In this document: piece by piece, positions 47,552-58,212 of the stretch
How positions within the stretch are numbered: the first letter of the stretch is position 1
Layout: each line of letters opens with the position of its first letter
Position numbers and translations under genes: made by a program
Assembly: GCF_030052815.1 (NCBI RefSeq)
Contig: NC_079496.1
Coordinates: 77,861,652-77,925,651, forward strand
DNA length: 64,000 bases
DNA from: Hevea brasiliensis
Taxonomy: Eukaryota > Streptophyta > Magnoliopsida > Malpighiales > Euphorbiaceae
Direction of reading: 5' to 3'
The notes under the pieces: generated by a model
The model's input: only the letters and a program-made list of their open reading frames with translations
Told to the model about the DNA's origin: nothing
Database searches by the model: none

Positions 47552-47729
47552 TGTAGAATGAGATGATTCTCGTTGATTTCAATTAATCTGTACATGGGTA
47601 TTTATATACAATTGATTCCTATAATTGTGTTATACTAATTAGGAAGAAATCCTAAATAAGAAATCCTAAATAGGAATACAGAATACAGAATATACACAGA
47701 AATAATATAATGATTGACTTTCCATAACA
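47552..47729 (-). repeat. 5' LTR of copy H
   Basis: 178 bp, near-identical to 42992-43171. Confidence 0.93.
47599..47608 (-). promoter_or_regulatory. Putative TATA box of copy H
   Basis: The minus strand reads TATATAAATA inside the 5' LTR, with about 45 nt of LTR downstream. This is a plausible core promoter; no initiation site is known. Confidence 0.5.
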
Positions 47730-47734
47730 AACAA

Positions 47735-48222
47735 CAAGAGGTGTGGCATAGGGTTCTTCCTTTGCCAGCACTTCAGGCACATCTCTCACCAGTAAATAGA
47801 ACAAATAGTCAATGGAGGTCTTATCACAGCCATTGCACTTCATTTTGGCTTTGTTCCCGCACATGCTAGGCTGCATCCCATCACAAGGACCACAAGGATT
47901 GATGTAACCATTCTTATATCCATGGGAGTATATAGGAGAGTTGGTGACTCGTGTTTCCTCCTGGATAAGGAGGGAGGAAACATCAAACCAAGGGCAAGAC
48001 AACAATAATAAGAAAAGTTATCTCAACCTACCAAGGAGTACTTGTCGCAACAGGAAGCCATGGACCCTTTTCTACAGGCTTCCCAAGCCATCTCCCACCT
48101 ATCATGCTAGCATTATGGCCCCTCACAAACCTTGTTACAACATATGTTTGCCCAAAGTTTTCAAAACCTAGAGAATAACCTACAGGAGGCGCATAATAAG
48201 CTGGACACCCTCTTAGCAGATT
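47735..48222 (+). pseudogene. Athila-type gag, second part
   Basis: Resumes with KRCGIGFFLCQHF, then GGLITAIALHFGFVP, TILISMGVYRRVGD and a C-terminal helix-rich end (KEYLSQQEAMDPFLQASQAI; LLQHMFAQSFQNLENNLQEA). One stop lies near 48107, and the end is a TGA after LDTLLAD near 48224. An open minus-strand frame over the same stretch (47652-48005) is best read as a shadow. Confidence 0.7.
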
Positions 48223-48491
48223 GAGATAGTGGACCATTCTCCCCTTTAGAATACTTTTAGACTAGGCTTTTTTATTCTTTAGAACATTTACATCATTGTG
48301 ATGGCTTAAGACACCATAAAGCCTATTGTAGTTCAATTTTAAAGCCTAGTTCTATTTTGTTAATATTGAATCTTCCTACATTTAAATATATATGCTTTGC
48401 TTTTGCTTCTAATGCTTTTCATCTTTACATTTTAGCACGCATAATCTATATTCAATATTGAGGACAATGCTAAGAATGAGTTTGGGGGAGT

Positions 48492-48496
48492 AGTAT
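48492..48496. other. Flanking repeat of copy I, left (AGTAT)
   Basis: AGTAT at 48492-48496 repeats exactly at 62711-62715. It also forms the end of the Athila-like polypurine tract, so chance cannot be excluded. Confidence 0.75.
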
Positions 48497-50300
48497 TGTA
48501 ACACCCCTTACCCAATCTACAATGTAGCCGAGTAAGGAATGCCATATTCTGTGCCGGACCACATTGTCTTAACTTACTTTATTCATTATCCATTTAAAGT
48601 CCATCCTTATTTAAATCAGCATATTTTTAAGCGAAGAAACTGCCAGAGTCTCCCCTATTTTATGGACATTTGACCTGTTAAAACTGTTACCTGATTATAA
48701 TTTCATCATAAAGAAAATTTTAAAATTCATCCTCATTCATCATATTCAAATCATTTCCTCATATTGAACTATATCATCATTTCCATATTCGTTCATATGA
48801 TTAAACATCTACTTAATTTACTTACAAGATGTACATAATTATTTACAACTCAAAATTTAATTTACAACTTAGTATTTAATTACTATTACATAATCATGCA
48901 TGTGAGGGCCCTTGCAGTGTACCAAAATAGTGAGTGGAGGTGATAATGACTCCACTGCAGATCTGTGCAACTCCCTGTGCCAAGGACTATTGGGTTTTCT
49001 CACCTGAACCTGCGCGAGGAGAGCCATCGTGCTAAACATTACTGTTTAGTGGTGCACTAATAAAATGAAAATATACTATACAAATAAAAGTAAATATTTC
49101 ATGTTTGTAGTAACATAAGAGTAATGCATTTCTAATTAATTATGATTTATTTCATATTTTGTTAATCTTTAAAAGCAATTGTTTCATTGGGATCTTTTTT
49201 ATTCATTTGTTTAATATTCAACCTTCTTAACTCTTTCCAATGCCCAAGCTACCTATAATAAAACTGATTGAACTGGATACATGGGTTTTACTAGCACTGG
49301 GTACTCAGTACCTTGGGCCGTCATACCATCGGACACATAGAGTCTACCAGGTATGCAATATAATGGCTTAAGAGCCTAAATAGTCATAGATGTGGAATAG
49401 TCATAACTAGCACTGGACACTCGGTGCCTTGGGCCGTTATACCATCGGGCATATGAATGTCTGTCAGGTATGCAATATAATCGACTTAAAAGCCATATGT
49501 AGTACTGCTAAACTCATCCCTTCTTGGTATGCCAATCTATCCAACCTATACACTAATGTCCAGGCATACATGGGCAATTTAACATCTTCAGTTATTCAAT
49601 GTTCTTATTATCTCATCATATGTATCATTCTAATCATAGTGGGAACATATGTCCCAATCACATATTAGCATGGTATATATGTTTATCAAACCATTGGTGT
49701 TAATTACAAATTACAATTCAATTTATTTTGTGAATGTTTCATGAACTTCAGAATTGGTACTTTAACTTTCCTCATAGATTTGGCCAAGATGTAGAATCAA
49801 TTTAGTCATACTTTCTTCATGAAAGTTGTAGGTATATTTCTTATGTTTAATTTGGCTCTAAAATCACTCAATTTGCATTTGTGTAGCTTGAGTTATGGCC
49901 ATTTTACCAAAATTGGTCCAGTGACCAATTCTGGGTTCAGGTCAGTCCAGAATAGGGCAGGTTTCTAAAACTAATTTATCAAATCATTTTGGATAGGTTA
50001 CAGCCATAATTTGACTTTATACTCTTCATATAAGTTGTTCCCCTATGTCTCAGGGTTTCATAAGTTCTAGAATCGTTCAATTTGGTATTTTGTAGAGTGA
50101 GTTATGGCTAAAAGATTAAACCTGGTTCACGAATGCAGTACCTTGCAAATTCCATGTTTTTAGGCTTTTAGGTCAGTACTGCATTTAACATTTCAGGGCC
50201 TTACACATTGAATTTTGGTGTGATCTCTAAACCAAAGTTGTAGGCCTATGTCTTAGGCTTCCAAATCATTTTGAATCATCTCATTTGGAGTTATATAATG

Positions 50301-50305
50301 AGAGT
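50301..50305. other. Target-site duplication of C, left (AGAGT)
   Basis: AGAGT at 50301-50305 repeats exactly at 61341-61345; the host LTR reads on across it (ATAATGAGAGTTATGCC). Confidence 0.93.
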
Positions 50306-53300
50306 TGTAACACCCTCCCGGTAGCAATTAGTACATTCTCTTATTCGGTGGCCAGGTGTCGGTCGGACAGCTAGAAACGTCGGAAAAATATTTAAACTAA
50401 AGTCAGGAACCATAATTAACTCAAATATTAATAAGAAAAATTTAGTAAAAATTTTAGAAATAAAATACAACCAAGTTAAACGAGCCGGTGCCCTAGCGAT
50501 GGGTAACCAGAGGGAAGTTGCGGTTCTCGCAACGAGGAGCCCTAGACCCGGGGAAAAATTCATAAAATAATTTTTGGGACTCCAGAGAAGGGTCATTGAG
50601 GTTCCTATGGCATTAGAATGCCAAGAAAATACCTAGAAAAAATTTTCAATCGGTACAGACAATTTTGACCCGTTAAGCCAAACGGAGGGCATTTTGGTCA
50701 TTTCGCCTTCGGAGGTGATTTTTGGCCGACTTGTCCAGTTGAGTAAATAATTAATATGGCATAAAATATGAATAAACATTACTAAAAATTAAAGTGAAAA
50801 TGAGTAGAGAAAAAGAGAAAAAGAAAAATGAGAATAAATGTCAATTTTGACATCATATGATGTCATCTAAGAGTTTCCCACCAATCACATTTAACCAACC
50901 ATTTACTTAACTAATAAAAGAGACAAACAAAGACTAAAAAAATTAAAAAGCAAACAGCCATCACCCTCCTCCCCAAACCAGCCGAAACCCATGGTTTCCC
51001 CTAACCCTCCATTAACACACCATCAAGCTCCATTTCCTCTTCATTTCACCCTAAAACCCCAGAGACCTTTCACTAAAATTTGTCCATACACCTTGCAAAA
51101 CCTTTTGGCAGCCAAGAAGAAGAAAGAAAGTGAAGTTTGGGGCTTGGAAAAATCTGCCTACAAGAGTTTAGTGCATATTTATACATAAACCTCTTTTAAT
51201 CCATGATAGTGACTTGAAATAGGTGAGATTTTGTAACTTAAATGAATAAAAGTTGAGTGTATGCACCCCATGGATTTCGGCTGCCCTAAAGAAGGAATAG
51301 AATTGGGTGTTTTTGATTGACTTGGAATGAACTACAAATCAAGTTTAAAGTATATAAACAAAAGGATATTGATTTAGTTAGTTAACTAGGGTAGTTTGTA
51401 CAAAACTATGAATTTGAGCTAGGGTTTAGGAGAGAAAATTTGACTTGGCTTATGAAATTGTTAAAGAACACTCTAATGGTCAATTAGTGACCATTTGAGG
51501 TAAATTGACCATAAATTGGACTGAAATATAGCATGGCAAAGTGAATGAGTATGCTGCCCAATGAGGGCAGCAGGGTGACTGAGATTTCAGTCCACTTGGA
51601 CTGCCATATCTTTGGCTGTGTTGGTCCAATTGGTGTTTGGCTAATTGGACATGAAACTAGGCTTATAATGGCACATTTTTACTGAAGAAACCATGCCCAA
51701 AAGACCAAAGCAAGAGGACCAAAAGTTGGCCCCAATCCGGATACCCTGCAACAGCACCTGCAGAAATGACCAAATGAACAGTTGGCCATAACTTACTGTA
51801 GATATGGTCAATTGATCTGAAATTTTTACAGCAACAAGTTAAGACATAGACAAACAACTTTCATGAAGGAACTTACCCCAAATTATGGCCAGAACCCATC
51901 CAACAAACTGATTTCAGTCACTGTTCATGTTACTGTAGATATGGTCAATTCTGCAGATTGGCAATCCGGCCAGCTGTGGTTTTTGGGCCATATATGGAGC
52001 TACAAAACTCCAAATGGAGTGATTCAAAAAAGGAAATTCAACTACACAAAATAAGGAACAACTTTCATGTTTGTCATTTCTTCAAATTCCCACTGCAACA
52101 GTGCTTAATGGAATAGTAAACTTATGCTTCAAAAACTAAAATTTTCTGCCCTCTTAGTTTTAAGTTAGAAATGGTAATGGTGACCAATTCTAACAAGTTT
52201 TAAATGTAAAATGTGGTATATTGGGAGTGCCAAAGTCAATGTACATATTGTCTATCCAAAAGTCAATATTTTTGTTGACCAATGAGGTGAATAGTAACAC
52301 CAAAACTTGAAATTCACAAATTGAAGAATTTAAAAGTTTCAAATGCCCTAGTATACCTAACAAGATTGGTTTGGATAGTTTGGCATGCCAATAGGGTTCG
52401 ATTAGCGATCGCACATGGCAATTTGCCATTCTGTGATTTTATGGCTTTTAGCCATTCTGACCTTGTATTGAGCTTTGGCCTTGTGCCTGATGTTATCACA
52501 GCTTGTTAGCTGTTCTGTTGCACACCGGGAGATGCATATGTGACCGATGGTGTGACGGCCCGAGGTACTTGATACCTAGTGCCAGTTTACCCGTTATCCA
52601 GTCCAGTCATCTAGTGTAGGTTACTTGGGCAACCAAATGAATGAAAGTGGACAAAGATAATGAAATAATGGATACACCAATACCAAACAAAGAAATCATA
52701 CACTTTCTATACATACTTATTTTTTTTGCTATTTTCTTTTATTATACTATTGCACCACTAAGCATTATTGCTTAGCGCGTTGCTTTTGCCACGCGTAGGT
52801 ACTGGAGATACAGATCGTGTGCCCAGTAGACGCATGGTGGGTGAGTCATCGGCGATTCTGCATGATGTCCGTGTCACCTCAACCTGCGATGCATTGGTAG
52901 GACACTAGGTGTCATTTTGATATTTTGTAGCTAATTTTTACTTTCTCATATGTATTTGAACTTATGTAATGTATTCTGATGTTCATGTAAATAATGAAAG
53001 TTATGGCTATGAATGCAAAATTTGAGCATTTATTTATTGTTTGTATATGAGTATTATGAGAAATGGATGTTTGAGAAATGAAAATGTTATTGAGAACTGA
53101 AATTGAGAAATGTTGTGGAGATCTTAATATTAAGACTTTGTTGATGAATTGAAGTTGGGGATTGTTTGGAAATTATTTAGAAGTGTTTTTAATAGGTTCC
53201 GAAGAACTGTTTTCTCCATTTTTAGCCTGTACTCTGCCGGATTTTCTTTAAAATATCCGGAACCTCAAATAAATTATAATTTCAATAAATGAACTATATT

Positions 53301-53417
53301 TCACAAATTATATTCAAAACTTTGACAAAAAAATTAATTAAGGTAAAATAGAGTGTGCCGGTACACCGTGTGACATAGCTTACTCGGATACACTGTAGCC
53401 GGGTAAGGGGTGTCACA
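50306..53417 (+). repeat. 5' LTR of C
   Basis: 3,112 bp, TGTAACACCCTCCCGG to GGGTGTCACA. The block CACTAAGCATTATTGCTTAG with the following GCGCGTTGC lies near 52742-52780, about 650 nt before the LTR end. No gene. Confidence 0.94.
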
Positions 53418-53422
53418 TTTAG

Positions 53423-53434
53423 TGGTATCAGAGC
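53423..53434 (+). other. Primer binding site of C
   Basis: TGGTATCAGAGC, a perfect initiator-Met complement, 5 nt after the LTR. Confidence 0.95.
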
Positions 53435-53544
53435 ACGGTTTAGGCGTTTCTGGGCCTAGATTGAGTCCATACCATGCATTGCATTTGTAAGAGTCGAGAT
53501 GACACTAATGTAGATCTGTTTATCTTTCTTATTTTGAATAGGAT

Positions 53545-54830
53545 ATGGACCCTACATCACAGAGAGCAGTCGAGGAGGAAGTGGAGAGTCATGCTCCACT
53601 GCGGCGGTGAGGCGGGGGCATGGGAGAACACTCGCCCGACTCAAGCGAGAACCTTTCGGCCTCCACAGGCCATGTTCTAGCAAATGGCCGATTTCTTTAG
53701 ACAAATGGCCGGAGTAATGCCAGCACCACCACCACCACCACCAGCTCCACAGCAGAAATCACACCTGGAAAGGCTAAGAAAGTTTGGAGCAGTGGACTTT
53801 TTCGGTAAGAGAGAAGATGACTCTGTTGCAGCCGAGAATTGGTTGAACAGAATGGGCAGAGTTCTAAAACAACTCCACTGCACCTCGGAGCAAAACTTAG
53901 AGGCTGCCATATCTTTGTTGCAAGATGATGCCTACGAATGCTGGGACAAGGTATCCAGTGAAGTGTAGCCATAAGCTATAACTTGGGACTTCTTTCTCTC
54001 AGAATTCAAGAAGAAATATGTGGGTACTGTATACTTAGAAGAGAGAAGAAGAGAGTTTATTAACCTGAGGCAGAGACAGCTGTCACTGGCCGAGTATGAA
54101 AAGGAATTTGTCCGATTAAGCCGCTATGGAAGGGAGATAGTCCCTAATGAAGCTGAAAGATGCAAGAGATTTGAAGAGGGACTAAATGACAACATAAAGA
54201 TCCAGCTCACTGCCTTGGAAATCACAAAATTTAGCAAGTTGGTGGAAGCTACAATAAGGGTTGAAAAAGTGAGAATCAGTGAGCAGACCAGAAGGGATAG
54301 ACAGCAGAAGAGGGGCCCGGGTCAGTCTAGTTCAGCTCCTGCACCTGGGAAGAAGTTCAGGGGTCCACCTGCACAGAGTTCAGGTCAGCCACAAGGTCAG
54401 GGTCAGTCTCAGGGGCCCAGGACACAGTATACCCCTAGGAGAGGTCAGTCCACACCATCAGTGGGCAGCTCTCCAGGGATGGGGTTCAGGGGACCAGCCC
54501 CAACATCTTCTGCATGTCCACACTGTTTGAAATGGCATAAGGGGGAGTGTTGGAGAGTAACTGGTGCCTGCTTAAGATGTGGATCGACAGAGCATCAGTT
54601 GAGGAACTGCCCACGCATAACTACTACAGCTGCTCCAACACAAGCGAGCGGACTGCTCTGCACCACAGAGGGTAGAAAATCGCAAGTCCGAGGTGTAGGA
54701 CCATCACAGAGGCTGCATCGAGCGGCAGAGAGGCACGATAGCGGACCACTGCAAGAGCTTATGCTATTAGAGCTCGGGAGGAGCAAGATGCCGGACATCA
54801 TCGAGTGCGTTCTCCCTCTACAATACACCT
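53545..54830 (+). pseudogene. C gag
   Basis: ATG at 53545 (MDPTSQRAVEEEVES) is followed after about 20 codons by a TGA and a frame change. The main gag continues at 53684 (MADFFRQMAGVM, proline run), FGAVDFFGKREDDSVAAENW, LQDDAYECWD, a TAG at 53966, then YLEERRREFINLRQRQLSLA. A Gln/Gly-rich linker and the zinc knuckle CLRCGSTEHQLRNC follow. A frame change between 54650 and 54830 separates it from protease, in a GC-rich stretch with garbled-looking words. Confidence 0.9.
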
Positions 54831-55904
54831 GTGCATGCATTGGTGGATCCAGGATCCACTCATTCATACATCTGCATCAACCTACCCGTAGAAAGGGGGA
54901 TACTAGTAGGGGAGAGTGACCAAGACATTCTGGTCACAAATCCATTGGGCCACAGTGTAGTGGTGAACAAAGTGTACAAGGGTTGCCCGTTAAGGATTCA
55001 GGGGTATGAATTCTTGGCAGACCTAATCGAGTTGCCCTTCCACGAGTTTGATGTGATTTTGGGAATGGACTGGTTGTCACGTCATCAGGCAATGGTTGAT
55101 TGTAAATTGAAGAGAATTTCTCTGAAAACTTCTGAGGGTAATGAGATCACAGTTGCGAGGGAAAGGACAGATTTCTTGTCCAATGTCATCTCAGCCACAG
55201 TTGCAAGAAGAATGATGAGAAAAGGCTGTGAAGCCTACCTAGCACATGTGGTGGATACTAGGCAGGCTAAGCCAAACCTGAGTGATATACCCACAGTAAG
55301 AGACTTCCCAGAGGTATTTCCTAAAGAATTGCCTGGTTTGCCACCAAAAAGGGAAGTCGAATTTGCTATTGAGACACTGCCGGGTACATCACCCATTTCC
55401 ATTGCTCCTTATAGGATGGCACCCACTGAATTGAGGGAGTTGAAAACTCAGTTGCAAGAGTTGCTTGATAAGGGGTTCATACACCCCAGTGTGTCACCAT
55501 GTGGAGCTCGGTCTTTGTTTGTGAAAAAGAAGGATGGGACTTTGAGGCTTTGTATTGATTACTGGCAGTTGAATAAAGTGACTGTGAAGAACAAATATCC
55601 GTTGCCTAGAATTGATGATCTGTTTGATCAGTTGAAGGGAGCAGGAGTATTTTCTAAGATTGATCTCAGATCAGGGTATCATCAGTTGAGGGTGAAGGAT
55701 GTAGATGTGCCCAAGACTGCATTCAGGACCCGGTATGGGCATTATGCGTTTCTGGTGATGCCCTTTGGCCTAACAAATGCACCAGCAGCATTCATGGACC
55801 TTATGAACCGTATCTTCCATCCATACCTAGATCGGTTCGTAGTGTTATTTATTGTTTTTATTTTTGTGTATTCCAAGACCAGGAAGAACATGATGAGCAT
55901 TTGA
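54831..55904 (+). pseudogene. C protease and reverse transcriptase, catalytic site lost
   Basis: Protease shows [11 protein letters not shown] (DPG in place of DSG, a form also found in plant Ty3 elements) and [21 protein letters not shown] follows with [17 protein letters not shown]-type [47 protein letters not shown] and [18 protein letters not shown]. The catalytic segment, usually FIDDILVYS, reads FIVFIFVYS: both aspartates (55854-55859) are replaced by V and F. The frame is open for 357 codons, but the enzyme would be dead. Confidence 0.92.
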
Positions 55905-56960
55905 GGATTGTTACGCAAACCACGAGAGAAAAGAAGCCGCGTATGCTAAGTTGTCCAAGTGTGACTTACGGTTAAATGAGATTACATTCCTTGGACACAT
56001 AGTGTCGTAGATGGGATTAGGTGAATCCCAAGAAAATAGAAGCGATGATGGAATGGAAGCCTCCCGAAATACAAGCGAGGTCGAAGCTTCTTGGGGCTAG
56101 TGGGTATTACTGAGAAGATTTGTGAAGGATTTTCCTTAATATTGCTCCAATGACCAAGTTGTTACACAAGAATGTCGATTTGGAATGACAAGTGTCGACC
56201 AGTTTTGAGAAGTTGAAGGCTATATTGACAGAGGAACCGGTGTTAACACGGCGGTGTCGAGAAAAGACTTCGTGGTCTCTGATGATGCCTCTCATAATGG
56301 GCTAGGGTGTGTATTGATGCAAGAGGAAAGGTGGTCGCTTATGCTTCCAGCACTAAGGCCACATGAGCAATTACCCTACCCATGATCTAGAGCTTGCAGC
56401 AATTATCTTCGCTTGAAGATATGGAGGCATTACTTGTATGGTGAAAAGTGCTACATTTACACGGACCACAAAAGCACGAAATATTTGCCAACTCGGAGGG
56501 AGCTCAACCTTAGAGCGAGGCGATGGATTGAGTTCTGAAGGATTATGATTGTGTGATTGACTACCATCACGGGAAGGCAAATGTAGTTCTTGATGCTTTG
56601 AGCAGAAAGTCCATCACTTTAAGATCATTGAATGCCCGTCTAACTTTGATTCGAGATGGAGCTATTTTGGTGAGTTGCAAGTGAGGCCAAATCACTCTGC
56701 CAGATTTTAGATGGGCAAAGCGGATGAAAAGTTAATAGCTATTATGAGCACAATCTCGGAGGAAAAGCAATCGACTATGAGGTGAAAGCATATGGGTGTC
56801 TGTATTACAAAGGAAGACTGTGTACCGGATGATGGGAATTGAAGGCGATATTCTAAAAGAGGCACACACGGTGTATATGCTATGCACCCAAGAAGTACAA
56901 AGATGTATCATGATCTGAAGCTTGATATTGGTGGCACTGGTATGAAGAAGGACATAGTGA
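55905..56960 (+). pseudogene. C RT end and RNase H, heavily decayed
   Basis: Pieces can be followed in changing frames: LSKCDLRLNEITFLGHIV near 55950, the connection domain, then the YASSTK segment near 56340, and the TDHKS/RRWIEF segment near 56460-56540 that matches 2530-2610 of copy A. Compared with copy A there are many losses of 1-3 bases, mostly at CAG, CTG or nearby words. No protein can be made. Confidence 0.8.
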
Positions 56961-57664
56961 CTATGTGACTAAATGCTTGACATGTCAACAAGTCAAGCGA
57001 ACATCAAGTTCCATCGGGGTTCTGCAGCCTATACGCATACCTGAATGGAAATGGGATCGGGTCACCATGGATTTTGTAAGTGGTCTACCTCTCACCCAGA
57101 AGAAACATGATGCAGTATGGGTGATAGTTGATAGATTGACAAAGTCAGCACACTTTCTACCGGTTAGGGTGACTACTCCTTTGGAGAAGTTAGCGAGTGT
57201 ATATCGGTGAGATAGTTAGGCGCATGGAATTCCACTTTCCATCATATCGATCGGGACCCAAGGTTTACATCGAGATTTTGGAAGAAGTTGCATGAGTCCT
57301 TGGGTACACAACTCCATTTCAAAGACTTTCCATCCTCGAACGGATGGGCAATCGAAAAAAGTAATCTGGTAAACAATTGAAACCAATTAGATAAATACAC
57401 ATATTGAACTGAAATGATAACAATAACATGAAAAATATGTCAGGTCCTTGAGGATATGCTGAGGAGTTGTGTCATTGAGTTTGAGGGAAGCTGGGATAGA
57501 TACCTCCCACTGGCAGAATTTGCATACAATAATAGCTACCAAGCTAGCATCCAAATGGCCCCATATGAAGCACTGTATGGGAGAAAATGTAGAACTCGGT
57601 GTCTTTGGACTGAATTGGGCGAACAAATTGGTAGGGCGGACACAGTGAAGCAGGCGAGGAGAAA
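56961..57664 (+). pseudogene. C integrase zinc-binding end and core, with intron
   Basis: [48 protein letters not shown], then a damaged core (the [11 protein letters not shown] segment near 57250-57290) up to the intron at 57369. After it come [20 protein letters not shown] and [11 protein letters not shown]. Small indels break the frame at several places. Confidence 0.85.
57369..57443 (+). other. Putative 75-nt intron in C integrase
   Basis: Begins GTAAACAATTG and ends ATATGTCAG, same length and place as 14457-14531, with scattered base differences. The codon before it, CAG in A, reads CTG here. Confidence 0.78.
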
Positions 57665-58201
57665 GTGAAACTAATCAAAGCCAATCTGAAGGTTGCCTCA
57701 GACAGACAGAAATCCTATACCGACTTGAAGAGAAAAGAAATAGAATACACAGTTGGCGACAAAGTGTTCCTCAAGGTGTCACCGTGGAAGAAGGTATTGA
57801 GGTTTGGAAGGAAGGGTAAGTTAAGCCCTAGATTCATTGGCCCATATGAAGTCATTGAACGTGTGGGTCCAGTGGCCTATAGGCTAGCTTTACCACCAGA
57901 GCTGGACAAGATCCACAATGTGTTCCACGTATCCATGCTCAGAAGATACCGCTCAGATCCTTCACATGTCATCTCCAGAGAAGAAATTGAAATACAACCG
58001 GATTTGACATATGAAGAAGAACCTCTACGGATCTTGGCTCGGGAAGTGAAAGAGTTGAGGAACAAGCAAATTCCACTAGTGAAAGTGCTATGGAGGCACC
58101 ACAACACCGAAGAGGCAACTTGGGAAAGTGAAGAGACGATGAGGCAACAGTTCCCTCAACTGTTTGCATCAGGTAAATTTCGAGGACGAAATTTAAATTA
58201 G
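57665..58201 (+). pseudogene. C integrase C-terminus and chromodomain
   Basis: This is an open 178-codon stretch: VASDRQKSYTDLKRKEIEYT, GDKVFLKVSPWKKVLRFGRK, GPYEVIERVGPVAYRLALPP and MLRRYRSDPSHVI. It ends with a chromodomain (VKVLWRHHNTEEATWESEE), finishing FPQLFASGKFRGRN. The chromodomain keeps the aromatic and EATWE positions typical of plant chromoviruses. It is in frame here, unlike in copy A, but lies downstream of a broken pol. Confidence 0.9.
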
Positions 58202-58212
58202 AGGGGAAGAGT
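58195..58212 (+). other. Polypurine tract of C
   Basis: AAATTAGAGGGGAAGAGT directly before TGTAACACTC. Confidence 0.9.

Larger units (their letters stand above)
42992..47729 (-). mobile_element. Ty1/copia element copy H, complete but inactive
   Basis: A 4,738-bp reverse element with LTRs of about 180 bp, perfect primer site, polypurine tract and perfect target duplication. LTRs are nearly identical except for a small changed patch (near 43133 versus 47688). It is a recent insertion, yet the coding region is broken by many indels, so it was probably inactive when it arrived or is affected by sequence errors. It interrupts the Athila remnant. Confidence 0.94.
42439..48496 (+). mobile_element. 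Athila-type Ty3 remnant, split by copia copy H
   Basis: Only gag and the sequence leading to a polypurine tract remain. 48241-48496 is an AT-rich 3' region with CATTTTAGC, then ATTGAGGACAATG and AGTTTGGGGGAGTAGTAT (48479-48496). This looks like the Athila polypurine tract. What follows is copy I, not an obvious Athila LTR. The left edge at 42438 follows ATGGTGTCTACAG, the end of the preceding relic. Confidence 0.65.

Noticed and set aside
47652..48005. Minus-strand frame with many cysteines as a receptor or secreted protein gene
   Set aside because: The plus strand of the same stretch carries ordered Athila gag motifs that continue from the far side of copy H; the minus frame has no signal peptide or known domain.
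53677..53972. Minus-strand frames opposite C gag
   Set aside because: They mirror the proline-rich and capsid coding sequence of gag and show no independent motif.
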